From Brachybacterium kimchii (lineage in GTDB: Bacteria; Actinomycetota; Actinomycetes; Actinomycetales; Dermabacteraceae), in contig NZ_CP097218.1 in assembly GCF_023373525.1 (NCBI RefSeq), forward strand, positions 3,472,001 through 3,536,000: a stretch of 64,000 bases of DNA, read 5' to 3'. The translations under genes and the position numbers were made by a program. Each line of letters starts with the position of its first letter. The first letter of the stretch is position 1. Of the stretch, positions 24,103 through 33,630 are shown one piece after another. Under the pieces are notes generated by a model. That model saw only the letters and a program-made list of their open reading frames with translations, did no database searches and was not told the DNA's origin.

Positions 24103-25311
24103 ATGACGCAACCACCGCAGAATCCCGGTCAGAACGGATGGGGCTCCGCCCCGCAGGGCGACGGCTCGGCCGACGGCGCCGCGGGCCCGCCCGACGGGCA
24201 TCAGGGCTATGGACAGGACTTCGGCTCGGCCGACGGTGCCTATGGTCCGGCCGACGGCGCGTACGGCTCGGCGAATACCGGCTACGGCGATCAGAGCACC
24301 GGTTACGGCGGCCAGGGCGCGGGCTATGGCGAACCGAACTCCGGCTACGACGCTCAGACCTCGGGCTACGGCGGCCAGGGCTCGAACTATGGCGATGCGA
24401 ACTCCGGCTACGGCGCCCAGAACTCCGGCTTTGGCGGCTACGGCTCGGCGAACCCCGACTACGGCGCGGCAGGCGGAGGGTATCCGGCGCCGCCCACGAG
24501 CCCCGGCTCGTCGGCCTCCGCGAATCCCTATGGCGCGGCCACGGGCGCCTCGAGCGCGCCCGCATACGGCGGGGGCGGCGACGGCTTCTCGAGCATCCAG
24601 CAGCAGGGAAGCGGAGGCGGCTCGAAGAAGTGGTGGTTCATCGGGTGCGGCGGCTGCGCGATCCTCGCGCTGCTCGCCGTCATCGCGATCATCGCGGTGT
24701 TCGCACTGGCGGGCGGCGACGATCCGGAGCCGACGTCGGGCCCCGCCACGCAGGAGCAGACGACCGAGCCCGAGGAGACCGCCGCCTCCGAGGAGCCCAG
24801 CGAGTCCGACGAGTCCAGCGAGGACGCGACCGCGTCCGACGAGGCCGGCGGCGGCTCCTCCACCGAGCGCGGGACCCGCACCGACCCGCTGCCCGCGGGC
24901 AGCACGGTCACGGTGGAGGCGATCGACGGCGGGCAGGTCGACGTGAAGCTCGGGAAGGCGAACTTCGACGCCGACGAGGCCATCGCGAAGGCCGACCAGT
25001 ACAACGAGAAGGCGCCGAACGGCCAGAAGTACATCCTGGTCCCCGTGACGATCACGTACCACGGCGACGGCAGCGCGGCCGCGAACTTCGACGCCGCCGT
25101 CTCCTACGTGAGCGCGGACGGCAAGGGGTACGAGTACACGTACGCCACGACCGAGCACGACTACCTCGACGCCGAGCAGATCTACGACGGCGCCTCGGTC
25201 ACGTACGACATGCCGTTCCTGGTTCCCGATTCCGACAAGGGAGACGGCACCTTCAAGGTGTCCGGACTCGTCGACTTCGACACCGACCCGGCGTTCGTCG
25301 CCGGCAAGTGA
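24103..25311 (+). CDS. Tyr-Gly repeat membrane protein with DUF4352-like domain
   Basis: A 402-residue protein in three parts. Residues 1-175 are low-complexity, dominated by imperfect SGYGxQ/GYG repeats with Asn, Gln and Ser. Residues 177-204 are a single membrane span after KKWWF. A Glu/Ser-rich spacer follows, then residues 255-400 form an extracytoplasmic beta domain (KYILVPVTITYHGDG, YEYTYATTEHD, TYDMPFLVPDSDKGDGTFKVSG) resembling DUF4352/Telomere-length-like immunoglobulin folds. The Tyr-rich segment would be cytoplasmic. Function is unknown; no operon partner is present. Confidence 0.8.
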   Translation: MTQPPQNPGQNGWGSAPQGDGSADGAAGPPDGHQGYGQDFGSADGAYGPADGAYGSANTGYGDQSTGYGGQGAGYGEPNSGYDAQTSGYGGQGSNYGDANSGYGAQNSGFGGYGSANPDYGAAGGGYPAPPTSPGSSASANPYGAATGASSAPAYGGGGDGFSSIQQQGSGGGSKKWWFIGCGGCAILALLAVIAIIAVFALAGGDDPEPTSGPATQEQTTEPEETAASEEPSESDESSEDATASDEAGGGSSTERGTRTDPLPAGSTVTVEAIDGGQVDVKLGKANFDADEAIAKADQYNEKAPNGQKYILVPVTITYHGDGSAAANFDAAVSYVSADGKGYEYTYATTEHDYLDAEQIYDGASVTYDMPFLVPDSDKGDGTFKVSGLVDFDTDPAFVAGK

Positions 25312-25345
25312 CGTCGGGGCGCGGGGTGGTCCGCGCGGTGCCTGC

Positions 25346-26689
25346 TCAGCCCGCGCGGACGCCCTCGGCCCATGCGGCCAGGCGCCGCCCGGCCTCCTCG
25401 AGCGTCGTGCGGTCCTTGCAGAACGCCAGGCGCGCCCAGCTGCGCCAGTCCCCGGCCTCGCCCTCGGGCAGGAACGCGCTGACGGGGATCGCGGCCACCC
25501 CGGCCTTCTCGGGCAGACGGTCGCAGAGCTCGGCGGCGTCGTGCGCCCCCAGCGGCGCGAGATCGGCGAGCACGAAGTAGCCGGACTCCGCGACGACGAG
25601 GGGCAGCCCGATCCGATCGAGCGCCGCGACCAGCAGGTCGCGGCGCTCGCGCAGGTCCTCGGCGATCGCCGCGAAGTCCTCGTCGGCCATGGCGAGGCCG
25701 CGCGCGACCGCTCCCTGGAAGGGCGTGCCCGAGGCGTACGTGAGCCACTGCTTGACGCCGGTGACCGCCTCGAGGATCGGTGCCGGCGCCGTCACCCAGC
25801 CGATCTTCCAGCCCGTCACGGACAGCGTCTTGCCTGCCGAGCCCACGGAGATCGTGCGCTCCCGCGCACCGGGCAGGGATGCGACGGGCACGTGCTCGCC
25901 CTCGAAGACGAGGTGCTCGTAGACCTCGTCGGTGAGCACGAACGCGTCGTGCTCCGCGGCGGCGTCGACGACGACCTGCAGCGTCCGGGCGTCCAGCACC
26001 ATGCCCGTGGGATTGTGCGGGGAGTTCACGAGCACCACGCGCGTGCGGTCGGTGATCGCCGCCCGCAGCTCCTCGGGGTCCACGTGCAGGCGCACCCGCG
26101 CCCCGTCGGCCTCGTCCGCCCCGGCGTCCTCGACGGTCTCGCGGCGGATCGGCACGGTGCGGTGCACACCGCCCGCCAGGGCGATCACGGCCGCATAGGC
26201 GTCGTAGAACGGGGCGAGCGTGAGCACCTCGTCGCCCGGGCGCACGAGCGCGAGGAGCGACGCGGCGAGCGCCTCGGTCGCGCCCGCCGTCACGAGCACC
26301 TCGCTCGTCGGATCCCAGCGCAGCCCGTAGAAGCGCTCCTGGTGGGCGGCGATCGCCTCCCGCAGGGCGGGGATCCCGGCGCCCGGCGGGTACTGGTTCA
26401 GCCCCTCCCGGATCGCCGCCACCGCGGACTCGGCGACGACCTCCGGGGGATCGGTGTCGGGGAAGCCCTGGCCCAGGTTCATCGCGCCGTGCGCCGCGGC
26501 GAGTGCCGACATGTGCGCGAAGATCGTCGGCCGCACCTCGCCGTCGCGCAGCAGGCCGGCGGCGCTCACCGCACGGGACCACGGGCCCTCGGGCGTCGGC
26601 GCGGGCGCCGGTGCTGACGAGGGCGCGGGCCGGGGCGCTCCAGCGGGCTCCGGCGCGGATGGGCGGGCGGGGGAGAGGTGATCGGACAT
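25346..26689 (-). CDS. Class I/II PLP aminotransferase (KAT/DapC-like)
   Basis: A 447-residue fold-type I aminotransferase. A Pro/Ala-rich leader of about 35 residues precedes the core. Motifs are MNLGQGFPDTDPP, YPPGAGIPALREAIA, TAGATEALAASL, NSPHNPTGMVL (substrate/PLP contacts), LTDEVYEHLVFE and the PLP lysine in VGSAGKTLSVTGWKIGW. FCKDRTTLEEA holds the C-terminal region. The GQGFPD start and overall pattern match kynurenine/glutamine transaminases and the actinobacterial succinyldiaminopimelate aminotransferase DapC; specificity cannot be settled here. The ATG at 26689 is chosen; upstream open frame lacks conservation. Confidence 0.88.
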   Translation of the reverse strand: MSDHLSPARPSAPEPAGAPRPAPSSAPAPAPTPEGPWSRAVSAAGLLRDGEVRPTIFAHMSALAAAHGAMNLGQGFPDTDPPEVVAESAVAAIREGLNQYPPGAGIPALREAIAAHQERFYGLRWDPTSEVLVTAGATEALAASLLALVRPGDEVLTLAPFYDAYAAVIALAGGVHRTVPIRRETVEDAGADEADGARVRLHVDPEELRAAITDRTRVVLVNSPHNPTGMVLDARTLQVVVDAAAEHDAFVLTDEVYEHLVFEGEHVPVASLPGARERTISVGSAGKTLSVTGWKIGWVTAPAPILEAVTGVKQWLTYASGTPFQGAVARGLAMADEDFAAIAEDLRERRDLLVAALDRIGLPLVVAESGYFVLADLAPLGAHDAAELCDRLPEKAGVAAIPVSAFLPEGEAGDWRSWARLAFCKDRTTLEEAGRRLAAWAEGVRAG

Positions 26690-27009
26690 GGTGCGAGTCT
26701 CGCAGGGTCGCGGCCGACGGGGGCCGCGTCGTCGCGGGCTGGACCGGGAGCGGCACCGGCGGCCCTCGCGAGGGGCCGGGACGACCAGGAGGAACGCGGA
26801 CGTGCGCGCCGACGAGCGCCCGGACGCGCCCCGTCGGACGTCCCGCGGGCCGTACTCAAAAGTTATGAACGTGGGGTGACCTGCGGCATCACCCGCGCAG
26901 TGGTCTGCGCCACTGGTGGATCGCCCATCCGGAAACCTATAGTTCCCAGTCGTACAGGCACGGCCTGGTACCAGACGCCTCGGGTGGGGGTCCGAGGTGT
27001 CGATGTGCA
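26690..27009. other. Gene-free stretch rich in short inverted repeats
   Basis: Between the aminotransferase start and the sufE terminator. It holds GGTGA/TCACC (26875-26893 region), AGTGG/CCACT (26899-26914 region), CTGGTACCAG (26967-26976) and a 10-bp GACGCCTCGG stem with one G-U pair (26978-27005 region). TATAGT at 26938-26943 could be a plus-strand -10. A structured small RNA or regulatory leader is possible, but no known family is recognised. Confidence 0.4.
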
Positions 27010-27043
27010 GCGGCCCGCGCCGACGTGTGTCGGCGCGGGCCGC
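27010..27043 (-). terminator. Terminator of the sseA-sufE operon
   Basis: A perfect 15-bp GC stem closes a 4-base loop (GTGT as read on the plus strand). It lies 67 bases beyond the sufE stop in the direction of minus-strand transcription. No T-run is present on either side, so it could also end a plus-strand transcript. Confidence 0.65.
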
Positions 27044-27109
27044 TCGCTGTGTCCGGACAAGAACGGACGGATCAGGCATCCGCCGCCGCTCGGGGACGAC
27101 TGGGGACGA

Positions 27110-27613
27110 CTACTGCAGGCCGGCCTTCTCGCCGAGCTGGCGCTTGATGCGGCCCAGCATCCCGGCCATGCCGCGCAGGCGCAGCGGGCTCACGACCTCG
27201 GCGAGCCCCAGGTTCTCGGTGGCGTCGGCCGGGACCGCTCGGATCTGGCCGACGGTGAGTCCTTCGAGACCCGCGGCGAGGATGCCCGCGAAGCCGCGCG
27301 TCGTCGGGGCCTCGGGCGGGGCCGAGAAGAACAGGCGCGCCGGGGCGTCCTCGCCCTGTCCGTCGACCTCCGTGATGACGAAGATCGGGGACTGGCACTC
27401 GGGCACCGGCTCGAGCAGCTCGGGATGGTCGCGGTAGCGCTCGGGCAGCTCGGGGAGGCCGTCGGCGAACTCGAGCAGCATCTGCACGCGATCATTGCCG
27501 GAGACCGCGTGGAAGTCGTCGACGATCTCCGTGAACGCCTCCGGGAGGGGCGCGCTCGCGCCCTGGCCGCCGGGGTCGCCGGGGGCGGTCGTGTCGCCGG
27601 GGGCGGCCGTCAT
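27110..27613 (-). CDS. sufE: SufE family cysteine desulfuration protein
   Basis: A 167-residue protein of the SufE family, which accepts persulfide sulfur on a conserved cysteine and stimulates a cysteine desulfurase. The acceptor cysteine is in [12 protein letters not shown] at about residue 73. Flanking conserved elements are [28 protein letters not shown] and [13 protein letters not shown]. The start overlaps the stop of the upstream sulfurtransferase gene by ATGA, so both are translated together. Confidence 0.93.
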   Translation of the reverse strand: MTAAPGDTTAPGDPGGQGASAPLPEAFTEIVDDFHAVSGNDRVQMLLEFADGLPELPERYRDHPELLEPVPECQSPIFVITEVDGQGEDAPARLFFSAPPEAPTTRGFAGILAAGLEGLTVGQIRAVPADATENLGLAEVVSPLRLRGMAGMLGRIKRQLGEKAGLQ

Positions 27614-28509
27614 CGGGCGGGCACCTCGCCCGCTTCGGAACCGGTGACGATCGGGACGCGCACGCTGTTGCCCCACTCGGTCCACGAGCCGTCGTAGTTC
27701 TTCACGTCGGCGAAGCCCAGCAGGTACTTCAGCGCGAACCACGAGTGGCTCGAGCGCTCGCCGATGCGGCAGTAGGCGATGACGGGCGCGGCGGGGTCCA
27801 GGCCCTGCTCCTGCAGGTAGACGGACTCGAGCTCGGCGCGCGGCTTGAAGCGGCCGTCCTCGCGGGCGGCCTTCGACCACGGCACGGAGCTCGCGCCGGG
27901 GATGTGACCGCCGCGCACGGCGCCCTCCTGCGGGAAATCGGGCATGTGCAGGCGCTCGCCGGTGTACTCCTGGGGGGAGCGCACGTCCACGAGCTGGCCG
28001 CCCAGGAAGGCGAGCACGTCGTCGCGGAAGGCGCGGGAGGCCTCGTCGTGGCGCTCGAGCACCGGGTACTCGGTCGCCGCGGGCTGCGGGACCTCGCGGG
28101 TCAGCTCGCGGCCCTCGGACTGCCAGAGGGCGCGGCCGCCGTCGAGCAGGCGCACGTCCGCGTGGCCGAAGAGCTCGAAGACCCACAGGGCGTAGGCGGC
28201 CCACCAGTTCGATTTGTCGCCGTAGACGACGACGGTCGTGTCCGGGGTGATGCCGGCGCGGCTCATGAGCGCGGCGAACCCCTCGCCGTCCACGTAGTCG
28301 CGGGTCACCGGGTCGTTGAGGTCCAGGTGCCAGTCGATCTTCACGGACCCCGGGATGTGTCCGGTGTCGTACAGCAGGACGTCCTCGTCGGACTCCACGA
28401 CCACCAGGCCGTCCTCGCCCAGGTGATCGGCGAGCCACGCGGTGGTCACGAGCTTCTCGGGGTGCGCGTACTCCTGCAGCTCCGGTGCCGGGTCGGCGGG
28501 CAGTGCCAT
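27610..28509 (-). CDS. sseA: Thiosulfate/3-mercaptopyruvate sulfurtransferase (tandem rhodanese)
   Basis: A 299-residue protein with two rhodanese domains. The inactive N-terminal domain contains [20 protein letters not shown]; the C-terminal domain has [24 protein letters not shown] and the active loop [14 protein letters not shown] with the persulfide cysteine. The CRIGERSS loop is the thiosulfate-sulfurtransferase type common in actinobacteria. The pairing with sufE in one operon suggests channelled sulfur transfer. The ATG at 28509 follows GGAGGCACC. Confidence 0.93.
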   Translation of the reverse strand: MALPADPAPELQEYAHPEKLVTTAWLADHLGEDGLVVVESDEDVLLYDTGHIPGSVKIDWHLDLNDPVTRDYVDGEGFAALMSRAGITPDTTVVVYGDKSNWWAAYALWVFELFGHADVRLLDGGRALWQSEGRELTREVPQPAATEYPVLERHDEASRAFRDDVLAFLGGQLVDVRSPQEYTGERLHMPDFPQEGAVRGGHIPGASSVPWSKAAREDGRFKPRAELESVYLQEQGLDPAAPVIAYCRIGERSSHSWFALKYLLGFADVKNYDGSWTEWGNSVRVPIVTGSEAGEVPAR

Positions 28510-28671
28510 GGGGTGCCTCCTCCAGATCGCGTCCCGGGCGGGGCGGCGTCGGGCCGATACCGCATCGAATGGCCCACCCAGGTGTGGCGTATGGGGCCAG
28601 TCTCCCACCCTCGCACGACGAGCGGCAGGGCGGGGTGAGCCGGGGAACGGCGGACGAGACACGCGGGCACG

Positions 28672-29718
28672 TCAGGAGGCGAACAGTGCGAACGCCTCGC
28701 CGATGCCGGCTGCGGACAGACGGCGGGCGAGCGCGAGCTGCAGCAGCAGGCGCGCCTTGTGGGCCGGGAGCACGCCCGCCATCAGGCAGCCGCTCGCGAG
28801 CAGATCGACCTCGCTGCCCGGGTAGGAGTAGTGGTGGGTCGAGGTGCCGCCGTCGGGGATCCGGGTCGCGACGACCACGGGGACGCCCAGCTCGACGAGC
28901 CGCCGCAGCCGGGGCATAGCGCCCGCGGGCACGTGCCCCATGCCCGCGCCGTCCACGACGAGGCCGGCGATCGAGCCGACCGGCAGGCCGTCGAGGATCT
29001 CGCCCTCGTCGCCGATGCCCAGGGAGATCACGGGGACGCGGGGGAGCGGGTCGGGGAGCTGGGGACGGCCGAGCAGGCGCACGAGCGGCCGATCGGCGGC
29101 GTGCATCTCTCCCGCCGCGGGTCGCTGCAGCAGCCGCGCCGCGTCGTCGATGATCGCGAGGGCGCCCGCGGGCACGGAGCCGAAGGCGCTCACGGACCGG
29201 GAGGACAGCTTGCGCACGCGGGCGCCCAGATGTGCTGCGCCGTCGAAGACCGCGAGCACGCCGAGGCCGCGCAGCTCGGGCGCGGCCGCCGCACGGATCG
29301 CATCGCGCACGTTCGCGGGCCCGTCGGCGCCCGGCGCGTCCGACGGGCGCATGGCGCCGGTGAGCACGAGCGGGGCGTCGCGGTCCCAGAGCGCGTCGAG
29401 CACGAAGGCGGACTCCTCGAGGGTGTCGGTGCCGTGCGTGAGGACCGCCCCGCGTGCGCCCGCGTCGACCGCGGCCCGGGCTCGCTCGAGCACGGCGCGC
29501 AAGTGACCGGGCCGCACGGACGGCGAACCGATGTTCGCGACCTCCTCGTGCGTGACCTCGACGCCTGCGGGCAGACCCTCCGCGACGACGTCCGCGCCTC
29601 CCGCGCCAGGTGCGGCCCCCTCGCCGTCCGCGCCGGTCATGAAGATCGTCCCGCCCAGCGACAGCACGTGGATGCGCACGGCGGGGTCGGAAGCAGGGAG
29701 GTCGTCGGGGATGCTCAC
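28672..29718 (-). CDS. L-asparaginase (type I/II family)
   Basis: A 348-residue amidohydrolase. Both active-site threonine motifs are present: SLGGTIFMT near residue 23 and LTHGTDTLEESAFVLDAL at about 93-110. The pattern PLVLTGAMRPSDAPGADGPANVRDA is diagnostic of the family. A disordered insert (residues 30-40) follows the first threonine loop. No signal peptide is visible, so it is likely cytoplasmic. The GTG start at 29718 follows the stop of the next gene's reading direction by 9 bases, so it may be co-transcribed with the upstream hypothetical gene. Confidence 0.92.
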   Translation of the reverse strand: MSIPDDLPASDPAVRIHVLSLGGTIFMTGADGEGAAPGAGGADVVAEGLPAGVEVTHEEVANIGSPSVRPGHLRAVLERARAAVDAGARGAVLTHGTDTLEESAFVLDALWDRDAPLVLTGAMRPSDAPGADGPANVRDAIRAAAAPELRGLGVLAVFDGAAHLGARVRKLSSRSVSAFGSVPAGALAIIDDAARLLQRPAAGEMHAADRPLVRLLGRPQLPDPLPRVPVISLGIGDEGEILDGLPVGSIAGLVVDGAGMGHVPAGAMPRLRRLVELGVPVVVATRIPDGGTSTHHYSYPGSEVDLLASGCLMAGVLPAHKARLLLQLALARRLSAAGIGEAFALFAS

Positions 29719-29727
29719 CCGGCGATC

Positions 29728-30297
29728 CTACGGGGCAGGAGCCTCGTCATCGGGGCCCTCGGAGTCGTCGCGGTCCGGGGCCGCGTCGTCCCTCGCCTCG
29801 AAGAGGATGGCCATGGGATCGGCCTCGGTGCGCCGGCGCTCGATCTCCTCGGGCGGGTACTGACGGACGTCGGCGCCGCCTGCCTGGCGGTAGGCGCGCT
29901 CGGTGACGTGCAGGCGCATGTCGGAGGGGATCTCGACCCTGTCGTCGTCGAGCAGGACGGCGAAGCCGCCGTCGATCGCCTCGATGCCGTGGAACGTCCC
30001 CCACGCCTCCATGCGCGGGATCTCGATCGACATGCGGTCGAGCTCGGCCATCAAGGGACCCTGCACGTGGGCGGGGTCGAGGAGGACGTCGGGCATGGCG
30101 CCGTGATGGACGCCGCCGTCGTCGGCGATCCGCTGGCGCGCCATCTGCTCGGCGAAGAGCGCTGCGAGCAGGGGGAGCGGGCCGTCCTGCGGCGGGGGCG
30201 AGGCCTCGACCCCGGCGACGGTGCGCGGGCTCGTCGCTTCCTCCGGATCGCCCGGGCCCCGCGGGTCCTCGGGTCCTGCTGCGGCTGCTGTATCCAT
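29728..30297 (-). CDS. Hypothetical protein, 189 aa
   Basis: Not recognised. The ATG at 30297 follows GAGGAGGTC. The first 45 residues and last 30 are Pro/Asp/Glu-rich and probably disordered; the middle, from LPLLAALFAEQMARQRI to VTERAYRQAGG, appears folded and contains MSIEIPRMEAWGTFHGIEAIDGGFAVLLDDD. The last part looks like a beta-rich domain. Only 9 bases separate it from the asparaginase start, so one operon is likely. Confidence 0.6.
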   Translation of the reverse strand: MDTAAAAGPEDPRGPGDPEEATSPRTVAGVEASPPPQDGPLPLLAALFAEQMARQRIADDGGVHHGAMPDVLLDPAHVQGPLMAELDRMSIEIPRMEAWGTFHGIEAIDGGFAVLLDDDRVEIPSDMRLHVTERAYRQAGGADVRQYPPEEIERRRTEADPMAILFEARDDAAPDRDDSEGPDDEAPAP

Positions 30298-30412
30298 GGC
30301 GCTCGACCTCCTCGACGGGCATCGCGGTGCTGTGCTCACCGCCCACTGTTCCACGCGTCGCGGAAGCATGCACCTCTCTCCGAGTCCCCGAGGTTCCGGG
30401 TCCGAGTCGCGC

Positions 30413-31636
30413 TCAGGCGATCCGGCGCAGCCGCACGAGCACCTCGTCGTGCGCGGTGTGGGGGAACATGTCCACCAGCCGCGCGGCGGCGATCCGGTAG
30501 GAGGGCATGGCCGCGAGGTCCGTCGCGAGGGTGCTCGGATTGCAGCTCGAGTAGACGACGTCGAGCACGCCCGAGTGCTCGAGGAAGCCGGCGAGGCGCT
30601 CGCCGATGCCGCGGCGGGGCGGATTCACGATCACGGCCTGCGGCGGCCCGGAGGCCTCCGCCTCGCGGATCGCCCAGGCGGTCGCGTCGTCCGCATGGAA
30701 GACCGCGTCCAGGTGCGCCTCGGCGGCGGCCGCGCGGGCGGAGTCGATCGCCTCGGGGGAGATCTCGACCCCGATCACCTCGCGCGGTTCCGGAGCGTCG
30801 GCGTCCTGCGCGCAGTGCAGGGCGAAGCCCCCGACACCGCAGTACAGGTCCCACACGCTCGTGGGGTCGATCTCGTCGATCCATGCTCCCACCTGCGCAT
30901 AGAGCTGCGCGGCGACCGAGGAGTTGGTCTGCACGAACGAGCGCGGACGCACCTGCAGCGTGATCGCACGTCCCGGCTCGGGCGCCGCCGCGGCCCCTTC
31001 CGCCCGCCCTGCCATGCGCATCCGCAGCGCGGCGTCGCCGGCGAGGTGGATCTCGGTGGGGCCGTCGAGGACGGCCTTGTGCTCGGGATGGATGTTCGCG
31101 CTGACCACGCGCAGCAGCGGCTGGCTCTCGAGCAGCCGGGGGAGGTGCTCGCGGACCCTGGGCAGCGGCCTCTCGCTGCGCAGCACGAGCCGCAGCATGA
31201 ACTCGCCGTCGGGCGAGACGGTGACCAGCACGTTCTTGAGCTCGCCCCGACGTCGGGGCACGTCGTAGGGAGGGACCTGGGCGCGCCGCACGAGGGCGCG
31301 CACGTCCTCGAGCAGCTCCTCGACGCCCTCCGGATACAGCGGACAGTCCACGAGGTCGACGCCCGGGCCTCCCGGCGCCTGCCCGGGGGCGGAGAGCAGA
31401 CCCAGCACCGGATCGGCGGCAGTGCCGGTCGCGACCATCTTCGCGGTCGCCCGGAAGCCGGAGTCGGCGCTGCGCACGGGCGGCAGCCAGATCGCGCCGG
31501 GAGCGGTGGGATCGGCGGCGAAAGGGGCCAGCAGCTCCTGATACCGGGCCCGGGCACGCGCGATCTGCTCGTCGTGCGGGACGGGGATCAGGGTGCAGGA
31601 GCGGCAGGTGCCCGCATCGAAGTGGTGGCACTGCAC
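30413..31636 (-). CDS. rlmC: 23S rRNA (uracil-C5)-methyltransferase, RlmC-like
   Basis: A 407-residue SAM-dependent RNA methyltransferase of the TrmA/RlmC/RlmD family. The opening MQCHHFDAGTCRSC supplies the iron-sulfur ligands in the spacing typical of RlmC (which starts MQC and lacks a TRAM domain). The Rossmann part has VWDLYCGVGGFALH (SAM binding), IGVEISPEAI, and AVIVNPPRRGIG. The catalytic cysteine is in VVYSSCNPSTLATDL. In E. coli RlmC modifies U747 of 23S rRNA; the same target is inferred here. Confidence 0.9.
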   Translation of the reverse strand: MQCHHFDAGTCRSCTLIPVPHDEQIARARARYQELLAPFAADPTAPGAIWLPPVRSADSGFRATAKMVATGTAADPVLGLLSAPGQAPGGPGVDLVDCPLYPEGVEELLEDVRALVRRAQVPPYDVPRRRGELKNVLVTVSPDGEFMLRLVLRSERPLPRVREHLPRLLESQPLLRVVSANIHPEHKAVLDGPTEIHLAGDAALRMRMAGRAEGAAAAPEPGRAITLQVRPRSFVQTNSSVAAQLYAQVGAWIDEIDPTSVWDLYCGVGGFALHCAQDADAPEPREVIGVEISPEAIDSARAAAAEAHLDAVFHADDATAWAIREAEASGPPQAVIVNPPRRGIGERLAGFLEHSGVLDVVYSSCNPSTLATDLAAMPSYRIAAARLVDMFPHTAHDEVLVRLRRIA

Positions 31637-31755
31637 GCTGTGAAGTGTACGGCTCCCCGGGGCGGATGCGGTCCGTCCGCGCCCGGGGCGGACGGGACCT
31701 TGCTAGGTTCGCGGCGGGCGGTCGGGGGACCGTCCCGGGGTGGAGCGGAAGGACC

Positions 31756-32925
31756 ATGATGCAGGGAGGAAGCACGACGGACACCGAGTGCAGGCCCGTC
31801 ACCGATGTCGCGCAGACCTGGCGCACGCAGAGGCTCTCGTTCGAGATCGCCGGGGTCGGCCGCGTGTCCGTCACCGCGGATCCGAGGTCCGCCGCCCCGG
31901 AGACCGTCGGCCCCCGGGCCGACGTGCCGCTCACGGACTCCGCGTGCGGGTCGGCGGGATCGGCGCGCGCACAGGATCCGTCCGCGTCGACGGGCGTCGG
32001 CGCCGACGTGGGCCGCGTGATCTCGACCGAACGCGCACGCGAGGACTTCGCGCTCCCCGGCGAGGTCGTCCTGATCCCGGCGCTGGGCCCCGTGATCCCG
32101 ACATCGGCCCCCGTCATCCCCACCGTCGAGGAGCTCGAGGACGGCTCCATCCTCGCGATCGATGCGCCCGCGCCGGAGGGCCCGGAGCCCGTCGATCCTG
32201 AGGATCCCTTCGAGCCCCCGTCGGCGATCGACCCGGGGGACCCGGCGGCACCCGGGGAGGAGCCCGACGGGGCCGGCCCGGAGCCGGTGGAGCGGGACGA
32301 TCGCAAATGGCTGCGCACGCAGCAGGTCCTCCAGGCCGTCTGGGGTCCGGGAGTGATCACGGGCTCCGGGGCCCTGATCGCCTCGGACCGCACCTGGTTC
32401 GAGCCGGCGGTGGCGATCATGCGGGAGGCCGACGTCGTCGGGACCGCCCGGACCGATGAGGACGTGGACCTCGTGGAGATCGCGCGCGCCGCGGCCCGCG
32501 AGACCGGACAGGTCGCGGTCGTCCACGTGCACGACGGCGTCCTCGACGTGCTCCCCACCGGCACGGATCCGCGGGTGCCGCACCTGCAGGCACTGCCCGC
32601 GCGCGCCACCAGGTGGCCCGGCATGTGCCCGCTGACCGGGGTCGACGAGCTGCTGCCCTGCCGCGCCGAGGGCGGTCCCGACGGAGAGGACGACATCCGC
32701 GCGCGCCTCGCCTTCGATGCCCGGCGCGCGCTCGCCGTCGGACTGCTCGGCTGCGGCGTCTGCCACGGGCGCGGGCGCACCGACGACGGCCGGGGGAACG
32801 ACGTCGACGTGCCGCTCACGCTCGCCCTCTCCCTGGGCCAGATCCCGCGGATCACCCTGCGCACCGGCGAGACGATCGAGATCGATGCCCTCGCGGACAT
32901 CTACGCGGCCGGGGAGCCGTTCTAG
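31756..32925 (+). CDS. Hypothetical protein with disordered middle, 389 aa
   Basis: Not recognised. The N-terminal 50 residues and C-terminal 190 residues look folded; between about 55 and 185 lies a Pro/Glu/Asp/Ala-rich stretch. The C-terminal part has ALIASDRTWFEPAVAIMREAD, VAVVHVHDGVLDVLP, ATRWPGMCPLTGVDELLPCRA and a GCGVCHGRGRTDDG cysteine cluster that might bind a metal. A GGAAGGA site precedes ATG 31756; ATG 31759 is a close alternative. It is divergent from rlmC. Confidence 0.6.
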   Translation: MMQGGSTTDTECRPVTDVAQTWRTQRLSFEIAGVGRVSVTADPRSAAPETVGPRADVPLTDSACGSAGSARAQDPSASTGVGADVGRVISTERAREDFALPGEVVLIPALGPVIPTSAPVIPTVEELEDGSILAIDAPAPEGPEPVDPEDPFEPPSAIDPGDPAAPGEEPDGAGPEPVERDDRKWLRTQQVLQAVWGPGVITGSGALIASDRTWFEPAVAIMREADVVGTARTDEDVDLVEIARAAARETGQVAVVHVHDGVLDVLPTGTDPRVPHLQALPARATRWPGMCPLTGVDELLPCRAEGGPDGEDDIRARLAFDARRALAVGLLGCGVCHGRGRTDDGRGNDVDVPLTLALSLGQIPRITLRTGETIEIDALADIYAAGEPF

Positions 32926-33001
32926 ACAGAGACCGGGCGTTTCCCGGGCCAGCCAGCCGACGACTGGCACAAGGAGTCGCAGGCATCGGGCATTGCAGTG
33001 A

Positions 33002-33580
33002 TCAGGCGTCCTGCCATTGGACGATCCGAGCCCTGTCCAGAGGTACCGATCCGAGGGACAGCACATGGGGAGTGCGATGGAACCAGGCACCGCCGCGCTT
33101 GCGGCGAGCCAGGTCCTCGAGCCACGCCCGGTTCCCGGGCGTCGTGATTGCTGAGGAGCTGTATCCCTCCCGCGTGAACGCGGTCACCTCGCTCTCGTGG
33201 ATCGCATCTCCCGTGGAGCTGACGAAGCGATCGAGGACCACTGCGTCCGGGAGATCGTCGATGGGCACGGCCCAGAATTCCTGCGGTGCCAGTGCTGTTC
33301 CGGTGAGCTCCCGCCATGCCTCCCAGATGGCGTGCGGCCGGATCGGACTCATGAAGACCACATCGATCCAGGTCGCATCCGTCCGAGGGATGCGTGTTTT
33401 CGGCAGACGCCGCCGTTCCGGGGTGTCGCCGTACTTCGCGATCGCCTCCGAGAAGGCAGCGTGGTCCCGCTCGCGGAGCACGCTGAGCGGGATGAGTTCC
33501 GTCGCCTCGGCGTTCGCGGATGTGCGCAGGTGGAATACGCATCGTTCGAGGTCCATCGGATCATCCTCGGCTTGGTCCAT
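33002..33580 (-). CDS. Hypothetical protein, 192 aa
   Basis: Not recognised. The ATG at 33580 follows GAGGAGGCAACC. The protein is soluble, with a LERCVFHLRTSANAEATELIPLSVLRERD opening and several Trp-rich stretches (TWIDVVFMSP, AIWEAWRELTG, EFWAVPIDDLPDAVVLDRF). It has the composition of a compact globular protein without membrane or export signals. Codon use is somewhat less GC-biased than its neighbours, which may indicate a more recent arrival. Confidence 0.6.
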   Translation of the reverse strand: MDQAEDDPMDLERCVFHLRTSANAEATELIPLSVLRERDHAAFSEAIAKYGDTPERRRLPKTRIPRTDATWIDVVFMSPIRPHAIWEAWRELTGTALAPQEFWAVPIDDLPDAVVLDRFVSSTGDAIHESEVTAFTREGYSSSAITTPGNRAWLEDLARRKRGGAWFHRTPHVLSLGSVPLDRARIVQWQDA

Positions 33581-33630
33581 GGGTTGCCTCCTCGGGTCGG
33601 CGACGGTTCACGGCAGAGAGCTGTCGAAGT

